64,000 nt of DNA, taken from positions 62,001-126,000 of the forward strand of contig VZSE01015518.1 in NCBI GenBank assembly GCA_013398275.1. The letters are read 5' to 3'. The notes below the pieces were generated by a model. It saw nothing but the letters and a program-made list of their open reading frames with translations, was not told where the DNA came from and ran no database searches. Origin of the DNA: Promerops cafer. Its lineage: Eukaryota; Chordata; Aves; Passeriformes; Nectariniidae. Made by a program: the position numbers and the translations under genes. Numbering within the stretch: position 1 is the stretch's first letter; every line of letters starts with the position of its first letter. Positions 36,781 to 47,860 of this stretch are shown piece after piece.

Positions 36781-38749
36781 GGGATTGGGTGTTGTTTTTG
36801 GAACTGTAATCGGAGAAAGAAGGAAGAGAACAAAGAAGGGAGGAGACAGCAAAAGAGTGTCAGAGCAGGAACTTTCTCAGAAGAATCTTTCAGACAGGTG
36901 ATAGATCCATTAGAGAATTAACTCCTTGTGGAGCAAGTGGGCTTTTGAAAGCATCCTGGAATGATCTACACTTTAAAAAAAATAATAATATTAATGATTT
37001 GGTCTCTAATGATGCCCTCTTTGAATAGGTAGTGTTATTCCTCCTATTAAAAAAGAGAAACTACTCCCTCCAAAACAGGTTGAAAAATTATTTCAGTTTT
37101 CGAAAAATATTGGGGGACACTGAAAAGGACATCTGCATCTGTAATGCTCAGACTCAGGGACTAGAAACACCAGTGTAAAACGTTCTATAAACATCGTTGT
37201 TTATGATGTTTATGTTTGCTCACCGAGAAATTCACTTTGGGCAGTAAAACCCACTGGCAGAGCTGCTGTCACCAGGTGCCACATCAAGTCCCCACACAGA
37301 AAGGGACTGACAGTCCTCACCTTAGGGCTTAGTGGATTGGGAAAGACTTGGCTACAGGAGATCTCTTTGCAGACACTGGGCTATTTTTAATTTTTTTTTC
37401 CACATTTTTGATCTTGCAGGTTTATAGGCACAGCTTTGGGAACTTGCAGGGTGTATTGGGATGGGGGAAATTAAGAAGAAAAGGTGTTACAGGGAAATTA
37501 CCTGTGATTCTTGTCCCAGTTGCAGGCAACTTCCAAAACAGAAGCTGTGAATCACTAGATTCTAGACATTTGCAGGAATAGTACTAAACATTTTAAGTCC
37601 AAAGGGTATTTCTTGTTAATGCCACGTTGATGGCTTTGTTAGATCATCCAAGTACATCCCTCAGCTAATGATGATAACATTTCCATTTTATTGGTATAAA
37701 TCATCTTGGTACTGTTTATAGCTTACTCAAGAAGAGACAAAGGGAAGCACAGCCATTAGGTCATCTGATGTCAGCTCCACAAAAAGCTTCTGCTGTTTCT
37801 GCCTCCCATCTCTTTTCTGCCAGGGCTTGTTTTCTCTCAAGAACGTGCTAATGATGGAAAAGCAGCTGCAAAAAAATTCAGATTTGCGAGCTGGACTTGG
37901 ACATATTGCTCACAACAAACAGCATCATGTTTCTTGGTGCCCACCCTGAGCTTTAGCATCTCACCCTTGGTACAAAAAGAATGAGAAAGAGCTTTCAAGT
38001 TAATTCTATTCCCCCACATCTTGCATCCATTGGATGTTTAATTACTGTCTGACAAGGTGTAGTGACAAAATCAGCCAACAGCAAGGTCATTTTTCTGCTT
38101 TTTACCCTTATGCCCTAAGGTTGCAAAGGAAATCTAAAAGAATGCCTCTTTTTTTGCATCTCTGCAACACAAAGGTTGGCTTCCAGCTGCAGCCTCATTT
38201 ACGGGGTGAAAATACCAATGAGGAAGGGTCTCAGCTGAAGAGCTGTGCCTGTTCTTTAAAAGCAGCACCTCCACAGAGATGGTTGCCACAGTCATGGGAG
38301 TCACAATGCTTTCAAAGATGCTAAAAATGAGTTCTCTGAGTGCTTTACTGCAAAATGAGTGGTTTGCATCTTGCCCAAGCTTCTCCTGTGGCCCATGAGC
38401 ACCTCGGTGCTGTCAGAGGAGCGATGCCAGTTTATATTAGTTTGGAACTGCTCCAGTTTATATAAACGGGTTAATCTAATACTCTGAATCGTGTGCTTTG
38501 TATTTAAAGAACAACTTGGTCTTTGCTTCGTGGTCTGCTCTTCGAGGCAGCCAAACCTTACAAGGAACCAAACAGCACAGCCAAAACCTTTATTAACTGA
38601 GTTTCTAAGTTATTTTGTCCTTTATAATAAGAAGTATTTTCTAACGTGCTGTGAATTACTAGAAGTGGTGGTATGTTGCTAAATACAATATTTTGCTGAT
38701 CCTAGTGCAGTTAAAATGTTGATTTTTGTTTTGCTTGGTTTGTTGAGCC
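36781..38749. other. Divergent intergenic region between SLC13A2 and SLC46A1
   Basis: No coding exon is recognised. This is the shared upstream space of two head-to-head transporter genes. It holds AT-rich single-copy sequence and, near 38427-38470, two copies of ccagtttatat spaced 26 bp apart, the second running into a palindromic tttatataaa and gggttaat. Promoter or enhancer elements for either gene may lie here. Confidence 0.5.
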
Positions 38750-39060
38750 TGGAGGACACTGAGGGGAGCCTTCATTGCATTCTGCCCTCATGAGGGGCAT
38801 TGGAGGGGCAGGGGCTGTTCTCTCCTCTCTGGTGACCAGTGACAGGACCCGAGGGAGCAGCAGGAAGGCATGTCGGGGGCTTCAGGCTGGGCATTAGGAA
38901 AAGGTTCTTCACCCAGAGGGTGTTTGGCACCAGCACAGGCTGCCCAGGCAGTGGTGGAGCCAGCTGGGGACATGGTTTAGCGGTGGCTTTGACCGTGCTG
39001 GGATAACGCTGGACTCGACGGTCTCAGAGGGCTTTTCCCACCTCAACAATGACATGATTT
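38750..39060 (+). repeat. CR1 LINE 3' end upstream of SLC46A1
   Basis: Plus-strand CR1 of about 310 bp. It carries aggctgggcattaggaaaag, then gttcttcacccagagggtgt, caggctgcccaggcagtggt and gactcgacggtctcagaggg, ending in cttttcccacctcaacaatg. It stops about 100 bp before the GC-rich minisatellite, so it lies in the presumed upstream region of SLC46A1. Confidence 0.88.
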
Positions 39061-39156
39061 TGTGGAACATCAGCCCCGGAGAGCTGCACCTTTAGCACTG
39101 GGCTCGCTGCCGAGGGGTCTCGGGAACCGCCGCGTTCCCCCGGGCGGCGGAGGGAG

Positions 39157-39315
39157 CGGAGCCGGTCCCGTTCCGGGCGGAGCGGAGCCTGAACCAGCCC
39201 GAGCGGAGCCGAGCCAGTCCCGTTCCGGGCGGAGCCGAGCCAGTCCCGTCCCGGGTTGAGCAGAGCCAGTCCCGTTCCGGGCGGAGCCGTGTCAGTCCCG
39301 TTCCGGGCGGAGCCG
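39157..39315. repeat. GC-rich 26-bp minisatellite running into the gap
   Basis: A tandem array with unit near gccgagccagtcccgttccg plus ggcgga, repeated at about 26-bp spacing at least four times with small variations. It is CpG-dense and ends at the first N, so the array probably continues inside the gap. Confidence 0.85.
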
Positions 39316-40248
39316 NNNNNNNNNNNNNNNNNNNNNNNNNNNNNNNNNNNNNNNNNNNNNNNNNNNNNNNNNNNNNNNNNNNNNNNNNNNNNNNNNNNNN
39401 NNNNNNNNNNNNNNNNNNNNNNNNNNNNNNNNNNNNNNNNNNNNNNNNNNNNNNNNNNNNNNNNNNNNNNNNNNNNNNNNNNNNNNNNNNNNNNNNNNNN
39501 NNNNNNNNNNNNNNNNNNNNNNNNNNNNNNNNNNNNNNNNNNNNNNNNNNNNNNNNNNNNNNNNNNNNNNNNNNNNNNNNNNNNNNNNNNNNNNNNNNNN
39601 NNNNNNNNNNNNNNNNNNNNNNNNNNNNNNNNNNNNNNNNNNNNNNNNNNNNNNNNNNNNNNNNNNNNNNNNNNNNNNNNNNNNNNNNNNNNNNNNNNNN
39701 NNNNNNNNNNNNNNNNNNNNNNNNNNNNNNNNNNNNNNNNNNNNNNNNNNNNNNNNNNNNNNNNNNNNNNNNNNNNNNNNNNNNNNNNNNNNNNNNNNNN
39801 NNNNNNNNNNNNNNNNNNNNNNNNNNNNNNNNNNNNNNNNNNNNNNNNNNNNNNNNNNNNNNNNNNNNNNNNNNNNNNNNNNNNNNNNNNNNNNNNNNNN
39901 NNNNNNNNNNNNNNNNNNNNNNNNNNNNNNNNNNNNNNNNNNNNNNNNNNNNNNNNNNNNNNNNNNNNNNNNNNNNNNNNNNNNNNNNNNNNNNNNNNNN
40001 NNNNNNNNNNNNNNNNNNNNNNNNNNNNNNNNNNNNNNNNNNNNNNNNNNNNNNNNNNNNNNNNNNNNNNNNNNNNNNNNNNNNNNNNNNNNNNNNNNNN
40101 NNNNNNNNNNNNNNNNNNNNNNNNNNNNNNNNNNNNNNNNNNNNNNNNNNNNNNNNNNNNNNNNNNNNNNNNNNNNNNNNNNNNNNNNNNNNNNNNNNNN
40201 NNNNNNNNNNNNNNNNNNNNNNNNNNNNNNNNNNNNNNNNNNNNNNNN
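39316..40248. other. Assembly gap (933 N), probable site of SLC46A1 exon 1
   Basis: Undefined bases flanked on the left by a GC-rich minisatellite and on the right by G-run-rich sequence. SLC46A1 lacks its first coding exon, which in human encodes roughly 70 residues. This gap is the only nearby place upstream of exon 2 that can hold it together with the CpG-rich promoter. Confidence 0.85.
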
Positions 40249-40630
40249 CCCCCTGCGGCAGGTGGGGGCACCGGGGGAACGGGGGGTCCGAGGGGACGGG
40301 AGAGCCCGGGGGAGAGGGGAGGCACGGGATAGATGGGGACCCCCGGGGGAAAGGCGAGTCCGGGGGACTGGGAGCCACGGAGGGAGTGGCAGGCTCACGG
40401 TGAACGGGAGGTCCCGGGGAGAGGGGAGCTCTGGGGGAGCAGGGGAAGAGAGGTGCCCCGGGGCAACAGGGAAACAAGGGGACCAGGGAGCTGGAGAGGA
40501 GCTGGGAGTCCCTGGAAGCAGAGTCAGGAGGGAAGGTGAGGCCGCCAAGGGAGCAGGGAGCCAGGAGGGGAGGGGGAGCGTGATGGAAGCAGGGAGCCCC
40601 AGGAGGAGTGGGGAGCCCAGTGTGGCACTG
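40249..40630 (+). repeat. G-run-rich degenerate repeat (presumed SLC46A1 intron 1)
   Basis: The plus strand carries dozens of runs of three to six G separated by short A/C/T spacers (cgggggaacggggggtccg, gagcccgggggagagggg and so on), in loose units of about 30-35 bp. It ends about 40 bp before the exon 2 acceptor. It has clear G-quadruplex potential on the coding strand. Apparent open frames through it are compositional artefacts. Confidence 0.75.
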
Positions 40631-40670
40631 GGTGCTGCTGGAGCTCCTCAGCTGCCCATTTCTCCTGCAG

Positions 40671-43600
40671 GAGGTGGAAGCTCTGGTGTCCCACTGGAAC
40701 CTCTACATCAACCTGGGAGGCTTCTTCGTCAGCCTCTTCTCCGTGACTCTCTTCGGCCCATGGAGCGACAGCGTGGGCCGGCGCCCGGCGCTCATCCTGC
40801 CGGCGGCGGGCATGGCCCTGCAGACAGCCATCTACCTGCTGGTCATGTACCTGGAGCTGCACGTCGCCTTCTTCCTCCTGGGACGCATCTTGAGCGGCCT
40901 CACGGGCGACTACAACCTGATCCTGGCCAGCTGCTTCTCCTACGTGGCCGACACCAGCGAGCGGCGCGCGCGGACGTTCCGGGTGGCCATCCTCGAGGCG
41001 TGCCTGGGCACCGCGGGCATGGTGGCCAGCATCGGCGGTGGCCAGTGGCGCAAGGCCCAGGGCTACATCAACCCCTTCTGGCTGGCCTTTGCTGCCAGCC
41101 TTGCTGCCACTCTCTACGCCGCTTTCTTCCTCCGGGAGTCGGTGAAGCAGAAGAAAGCGGCCAAGCTGTTCACACTCAGCCACTACAAGGCTGTGTACAG
41201 GCTGTACACGGCCCCCGAGCACCTGAGCTCCAGGTGGAAGCTGGCTCTGTACTCCCTGGCTTTCTTTCTGATTGTCACGGTGCATTTTGGAGCCAAGGAC
41301 CTCTATGTTTTGTATGAGCTCGGCTTCCCTCTCTGCTGGGCTTCCGGCCTCATCGGGTACGGCTCGGCTGCCAGCTACCTGGCTTACCTGAGCAGCCTGG
41401 CGGGGCTGAGGCTGCTGCAGCTCTGCCTTGAGGACACCTGGGTGGCAGAGATGGGATTGATCTCCAACATTGCAGGGCTGGTGGTGATTTCCCTTGCTAC
41501 CACGACGCCACTGATGTTTACAGGTGATGCTGAAGGCTTAAATCCCCGTTTCTCAGGCTTTTGGCAAACTGATGCAGGTAGTGTGCTTCACGGGGTGTTC
41601 AGGCACGTGAGGAAGTTCTGCCTCGTGCACCAACGAAGCTGTGGCTTGCTAAGGGCAGTGTTGGCCAAACACTGGAGTTGGAAGTGCATCCATGTAGTTT
41701 CTAGAACATTAGGCTTCCCAGAGCTCTATTACTCTGCAGACACAGACTGAAGTGCCTTATGAGATCCAGGAGGGTGAAGTGTGTCTAAATATAGCAGGGA
41801 GACACTGCCAGCAGCTGCAGATTTCTGGGACTGACTTGGGAGACTTTATTTTCCAGCTGAGCTTTCCCTAATGTGCTGTGTCTTGCCCACAGGTTATGGA
41901 ATTCTGTTCCTTTCCATGGCAGCCACTCCAGTCATCAGATCCAAGCTCTCCAAGCTGGTCAGTGAGACAGAACAAGGTAAGGAATTAACCACTGTGCTTA
42001 AGCCACATCCTGAAACACTTTTTTCTTGGAATATTGAAGCCAGACTCTGGGGGGGTTAGGAGTTCCCTGGCTCCTCTGGACTCCTGTGCCTCTGCATTCA
42101 CTCTTAGGCCCAGGGTAACTTTTTTTTTCCCCCCTCCCAAATAATTGTCACTCTTTGATTCAGACTTGCTGCATTTCCGAGATGAGAACAAGGGAAGAAA
42201 AGCAGGAGTAGTTCATTCATCCATACATTCATTTCCAAAACGTTTACAAGGGGCAAGACTTAAAATGGATTATATAGTGAGGAGAAAAGAGTCATTCTCC
42301 TGACCATAACTTTCCTCTGTAACAGTGGGAAGAACCAGGTGTTGTTGGAGGGTTGTATCACTGACCATGGTGAAGGATCGTGGATAAACCATAGGAGGAG
42401 CAGCATATTTACCTTTTGTCCACTTAGGTGTTTGGAGGGTTTGCACTTGCTGTGAAACAGCCTAGGAATGTCTCAGAGGCACACGGGGGAGGAGGGGACC
42501 CAGGTGGCAACCATCGAGAGGTGATTTTGCACAGCTCATGTTTCTCATTTTAGAGCCAGTTTGTGGTGCTAAATCCTCTGCTGTACTTAATGTTTAACAG
42601 GTGATAAGAGGTGCTTGGCAATAAGCAGATCTATAGAGCCCTGGCCTGGAGCATTTACAGTCCAGCTGGTCGATAATGTCCTGGTCATCTCCTGATGCAA
42701 ATCCTGCAGGCTGGTGAGGTGGTCCTGGCCACAGGCTGGACGTGCCAGGCCAGTCCTGTCCCACCTTACCACACTTGATATTCACACACCTTTCTGATGG
42801 CAAGTGCAAACCCTTGGAAAGACTGGCAGAATCCACTGAGGGTGATGTGTTACAGCTGTTTACAGGCAATAACCATCTGCCTATCTCACCATTAACCTCT
42901 TATCTCTCTTTTCCAGGTGCTCTCTTTGCTTCTATTGCCTGCGTGGAAGGGCTGTGTTCACTCGTGGCTACTGGAGTTTTCAACTCTCTCTACCCTGCCA
43001 CCTTGCACTTCATGAGGGGATTCCCATTTCTCTTTGGGGCTATAATCCTCCTTATTCCAGCAGCTATCCTTGGGTAATTTACTTCAAATGTCCAAACTCT
43101 GCCATGCAATGTCATACAGAAAATACTATTTACTCTTAGGATAGAAGCTGGCAGTTTTTAAGGCATATTTTCAGTTATGGTTGTGAGAGGGTGTCTGGTA
43201 CTCCAGTAAAAAGAGGTGCAGGTCAATTCCTTTGGAATCTGAATCCCAGGGATAAACCTGCAGCCTGAGTAATGTAGCTGCCAATATCCAAAGTGCTTCA
43301 AAGCCTTGCTCCAGCCTCAATGGAATCCAAAATCTGGAACTGAATTTGAAAGTTCTTCATGGAAGAGATGGAGCTCTCTCAGCAGTCTCTCTTCCTGTAA
43401 TTTCTTTAGGAATTGAAGCAGAAGTTTTGTTGTGAGAGAAAACAAATCCCCTGGTAGGTTCTGGGAGAGGGAATGTACTGGGATTTGCACAAGTGCAGCA
43501 GCTCCTGGCAGGGTCATTTTGTTTTGTTCCTCTGAAACTTTTAAGACTCACTTAATTCAGCAACATCCCCATGTGCCTTTGAAAGCTGAAACTGTTCATT

Positions 43601-43685
43601 CTTTTCTAGGTGGATACAAATCTGGGATTCAAAACACGACTACAACCACTTCCAAGATGCATCCCTGTCCCCCCCAAAAGACTGA
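40671..43685 (+). CDS. SLC46A1: SLC46A1, proton-coupled folate transporter (PCFT), exons 2-5, 5' partial
   Basis: This gene encodes a major facilitator family carrier that imports folate with protons across gut and choroid-plexus membranes. Coding exons 40671-41523, 41893-41976, 42917-43073 and 43610-43685 join in phase to 389 aa ending in a TGA. Human PCFT has 459 aa, so about 70 N-terminal residues (first membrane segment and first loop) are missing, placed in the gap upstream. The sequence starts EVEALVSHWNLYINLGGFFV after a ctcctgcag acceptor. Family landmarks are present: the loop motif WSDSVGRRP, the Glu in AILEACLGTAG (human E185), the His in VTVHFGAKD (human H281), the Arg in TPVIRSKLSKL (human R376) and the Pro in NSLYPATLHF (human P425). 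Exon 2 carries most membrane segments. No frameshift or internal stop was seen. SLC46A2/A3 are less likely given residues and neighbours. Confidence 0.92.
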
Positions 43686-44420
43686 ATTTAACAGCAAGGA
43701 ATTGGCCAGCAAGGCAGTGTCCACCTGAAGATTGCACTTTATTCTTCCCTCAAAGGACAGATCAGTGTGGGAGGGACACCCTGCTTGTCCCTACTAACTT
43801 TTAAATGCCAAGTAGTTGGAAATCACAGGAGGAACTTGATTTGGAGCTGTGAATGCCTCCTCAGCGTTGTGTTTGCTCATCTGTCAGAGAAAACCCAAGA
43901 GACCCAAAAGCCAATCAAGCTGTTGTGGGCCTTTTGCAAGGCTGGTTCGTGGTTTGGGGTTTGGTGGGGCCAGAAGGCTCTGCCGTGCTTTTAGTGGGGA
44001 GAGAGGACTGAGTTCTGGTTTAATTGCTGAGCATTTTCCTCTCAGAGCATTCCAGTGTGCAGCAGATGAGCTGTTGCTGTGGGTGAGGCACAGACTGAAG
44101 CAGAGGCACCCAGCAGTGTCCTGCTGGGCGGGAAGATCTGTGCTCCAGATCATCACATTGCCAGTAAAAACCCAACAAATGTGACATGCCAGGCCTCAAA
44201 AATCCTTGTGGAGAGGGGTAGTTTAGCACAGGAGTGCTGTTGCTGTCCTTACTGACTGAACCAGCTTTAGTTTTGCAAGTCAGAGGTGTCCTGAGAAGAG
44301 GATTTAATTAATGAAGTGTTGGTAGGAATGCCAGTGGTACATCCTGCCTGTCTGCATCTCAGCCCAGGATCTCAGAGGAGGTTTTGAGAAGTAGCAGCTC
44401 ATCTGAGAATACTGCAGTGC

Positions 44421-44475
44421 CAGTAGAATAAATCCTGGGTTGGGAGGGACCTGCCAAGATCCTTGGAGCAACTCC
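44421..44475 (-). repeat. Possible old CR1 3' fragment in the SLC46A1 3' UTR
   Basis: The stretch tcctgggttgggagggacct followed by gccaagatccttggagcaac resembles a diverged antisense CR1 end (tttgggttggaagggacctt, aaagatcat). It is short, so uncertain. Confidence 0.35.
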
Positions 44476-44918
44476 TGTAGGTGCCTTAATTGACAGTTGC
44501 CAAAAGCTACGAAGTTAAGGAGAAAATTGTCAGAATCCTTCCCCCCTTACACTGCAAAACTGAGCCCCAGTTTGATAGGTGTGCCCCAGTCATGTGAAAT
44601 CACTGCTGAGCTTATCCAGAGGCCTTCCTCAGCAAGCTGGTGTGGGGGCAGGACTAGTGTCTTTAATCTTTTTTGTTGTATGTAGCATAATCTTGTGTTA
44701 ATGACCTCAGCTCTGCTGCCTGTCCTGGGATCTGTTGATGCCAGCAAGCACACCCCATGTCCATGGTGCTATATAATTGTTCTTTCCAAAGCATTACCTG
44801 TGTTGCTGCAAGCCCTTTTTTTCCTTCAGTGTGCCATAAGCCAGCAGTTCTGTGTACACTGCACTGCTCATGCTGACCAGGTACATGCAGTAATGACTTT
44901 ACTGTTACTGTCAGAATG

Positions 44919-44924
44919 AATAAA
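44919..44924 (+). terminator. Candidate polyadenylation signal of SLC46A1
   Basis: AATAAA in tcagaatgaataaaacctcc, about 1.23 kb after the SLC46A1 stop codon. It is the clearest plus-strand signal noticed in the interval. Confidence 0.6.
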
Positions 44925-47373
44925 ACCTCCATGTTCTTTTATGGTTCATAAAACTTTGGATATCTTGTGCAGCTGTTGATATCATTTGTCCTTGACTCGT
45001 TTGGGGTTCCTCTCCATTATTTTCCTTCTCAGTCCTTTATTGAAGACTGCAGTAAAGAAGGAGCAGAAGGAATTTATCTGTCTCATGGGTGTGAGAGTGA
45101 AAAGTCAGGGAAAATGCAGTTTTGGGACTTGCAAGCAGCCAAAACTTTTGCTTTTCCTGACTAGGTAAAGCTTGCAGGAGAGCTTTGTCTGAAACCTGTC
45201 CTTCAGTGTGCAGAAAATGTGAAATGCTTGTACCCAGCTCTGTCCCTGTCCCTGGGAGTTTGTGGTAAAAGCAGAACTGGGGAGCAGAGGAGCAGGGAGG
45301 CTTTAAGAACTTGGTGTTATGCCACTTGCTCCAAGCAGTTGTGCCAGGGAAGGTAGGAGCTGCAGGTCTGATTGCTGGGCTGAGCCTGGAACTGGCCTCC
45401 CCGAGGAACAGGGCATGCTGTGAGTGTTGCAGTAGATGTTTGTGGCTGACCTGATTGTGAAGTAAAGTCCTCTCCACTCGGTGGGTGCCAATTCAAGCAG
45501 CTGCTCAGCGTTGTGCAGTGGGGTGAGACCTGGCTCTGCATGGGGAGGGGTTCAATGGCAGCTATTGTGCCTTATTAAAAAGATGGAACCAGAGTTTTTC
45601 TAGGCTGTCCTCCAAGAGCTGCAACGGTGGAGCATGGCTGGTGACAGCAGGAAGAGTCCCTGGGGCTGCAGTGCATCAGTCCATGCAAAGGTGAGTGGGA
45701 AGTGAGGGGCTGCTGCAGGGAATGGTGCTTGGGAATGTCAGTTCTGCTTCAGGGTGAGGAGGGAAAACAAGTGTGAAAAGCCTGCAGGGAGAGAAGTGCG
45801 TGACACAGACAAAGAGGTGGGGATTTAGAGTAAAAACCAGCTTTATTAATAATGTCTGAGTGAATAACTCCAAACACTTCTGACATGGCAGAGCAAAGGA
45901 ATGAGGGAGGGTGAAGACAGAGGAATTAATTTCCTTGGGGCTGCTGCAGATGGAAGGGGCTGGGTATGGGGTGTTTTGCCAGAAGCAGGGCAAGTTCAAG
46001 TGAAGATAATGATGGGGAAACAGGAGGAGTCACAGCTGGAGCAGGAGATGGGATCTCGTTTCAGGTGGGACACCTGAGCTGTGGAGAACAAGTAAATCTC
46101 CACATGGAATGCTGGGTGAGGAGGATGATTGCTACAGAGCTCCTGGGAAACAAGACACAATCACCTTACCAGGCGTTATTGCAGGGAGAAAAATCCTTAG
46201 GCCTGTTTGTGTGGGACTCCTCCCGTGGCCGTGGAGTTGACATTCAGTTACAGAAGGCTTTTCCCTGAAGCAGCTCACAAGAGGCTTTTATCCTTTGGCA
46301 GATTCACCTTTGGGCTCATCTGCTGGCTTCTTGTTATTTAATCTGGAGATTAGATGGATTCTAATTCTGATGAACGCTGGGCAGAGATGGCTATTAACCT
46401 TTCACTGGAGAGCAAAGATGCCATTAACTGTGAGCTGATAAGGACTAGGCGTAAAGCACCAGAATTAACTTTTTTTTTTTTTTTTTCCCTGTAATGTTCA
46501 TGGATCCAAGCCAAAAGAAAAAAGTGTTTGTGTTCCTGACAGTTAAAGCAGGGCTCCAGGGAGAGCCAGGAGGAGGACAAGGTGGCTGAGACTCCCTGTT
46601 ACCTCCTGAAAGGGTTGAGTTCTTCTCGAGCAAGGATAGGAAGAGGAGCCTGCTGCTTCTGCAAGGTGATTGAGCAGCCCGGAGTGTGGAATGCAGGGAT
46701 TTGTGTCAGGATGCCCATGGTTCCTCACCAGCAGTGCTGGCAGCAGGCACTGATGGTCCTGGAGCACCCTTTGCCAGCCCTTTGCATCAACTCCACCTCT
46801 TCTTGATATTTTAAGGAGAGGAGCTGCAAGAAGCCCCAGTGAGTGTTGAGAAGAGGTCGATAGGCAGAAACAAGTGCTGCTTGGAATTGCATCCAGCAGT
46901 GAGTGGGGACAACCCCAAGGAGCTCAGCCAGGGCTGTGGGGGTGTGGTGGTCAGCAGAGAGATTCACCAGCTCCTGCTGAAGGCACAGGATAAAATCCAG
47001 CCACAGGGTGGAATAACTCCACAAGCACAGCAATTAGCATCTTCCCTGCATGGATTTCAAGTTTTCCAGGGTCACAGTCCAGCCTCCAGTGCCCTGAAAA
47101 TACAGACCTGATAAAGTGGTGAAGCTGAGGGAAGGAGGGTGTTTTAAAAGCACTTTTTGCAGAGATCCTACGGAAACTTCACGTGGTCCAACCCCAAATT
47201 TCCACTGCCAGAGTTAAGAGCACACAGTGGTTTTGCAGCACTGGGAGGTGGAAGTCTTTTGAGGAGGGAAGGAGCTCTTGTGATAAAGGGACATTGCTGG
47301 GAAAGATAAAGCACTTCAGAAGGCCCCTGTGGGTTATCTTTCCCAAACACAAAGATTTTGTTAGGGCTTAGTT

Positions 47374-47379
47374 TTTATT
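47374..47379 (-). terminator. Candidate polyadenylation signal of SARM1
   Basis: The minus strand reads AATAAA (plus strand TTTATT in tagtttttatttgccc), about 480 nt after the SARM1 stop codon. Another minus-strand AATAAA lies near 45842, so a longer 3' UTR is possible. Confidence 0.5.
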
Positions 47380-47860
47380 TGCCCTTTCCTGCTCTCAGTT
47401 TCTCACCACAAGGATATTCCTGGGGCACACACGGCGCAGCCACACATTCCTCAAAACTGCTCTTCTCTCCTCGTGCCCTCTTACGATGGATCCTCAACAC
47501 TTCCCCAATTTTCAGTCCTCCAAAGGTTCTTCCTCTTTGGACGTGTTTCTGGGGGAAGCTGCAGCTGCTTTGTGGGGGTCTGGGATGGTGCTAGTCTCCC
47601 TCGCACCCCATGCATGTCCTGCCACCCCACAGGAGGATGTGGAAGACATAATCCATCCCAGAGTCCAGCCTGGCTTGGCTCCCCAGGCGCTGTGGGAGTG
47701 AGTGCTGGCCTTTGGGGGCCAGGGGCTTGCATTTGGGGGGTGAGGAGGGAGTAAGAGCCACAGGTTTTCTCTCAAAGATGGGAAAAGGTCAGGAGGGATA
47801 AATTTGGACCCACACAAAAAAAGGGGTCAGCTGGGAGTCTCTGAGGCTGCTGTCCTGGTT

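Larger units (their letters stand above)
43686..47373. other. 3' region between convergent SLC46A1 and SARM1
   Basis: This contains the presumed SLC46A1 3' UTR (43686 to about 44945), then about 2.4 kb of single-copy DNA with a poly-T tract at 46470-46487. No exon or RNA gene was recognised on either strand. A weak CR1-like piece is noted separately. Confidence 0.6.

Noticed and set aside
39024..40548. Very long open frames (up to about 460 codons) on both strands around the large gap
   Set aside because: Most of the frame is undefined bases, and the rest is minisatellite or G-run repeat. Absence of stops reflects Ns and composition, not coding.
40262..40670. Reading SLC46A1 exon 2 upstream through its acceptor as a longer N-terminus
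   Set aside because: The frame upstream of 40671 is Gly/Arg/Glu-rich repeat translation unlike PCFT. A good polypyrimidine tract and cag acceptor mark the exon start.
41524..41750. Extension of the SLC46A1 large exon into the following intron (frame ends at 41750)
   Set aside because: A gtgatg donor follows ACAG, and the next exon (41893) continues the family sequence TGYGILFLS in phase. The extension has no homology.
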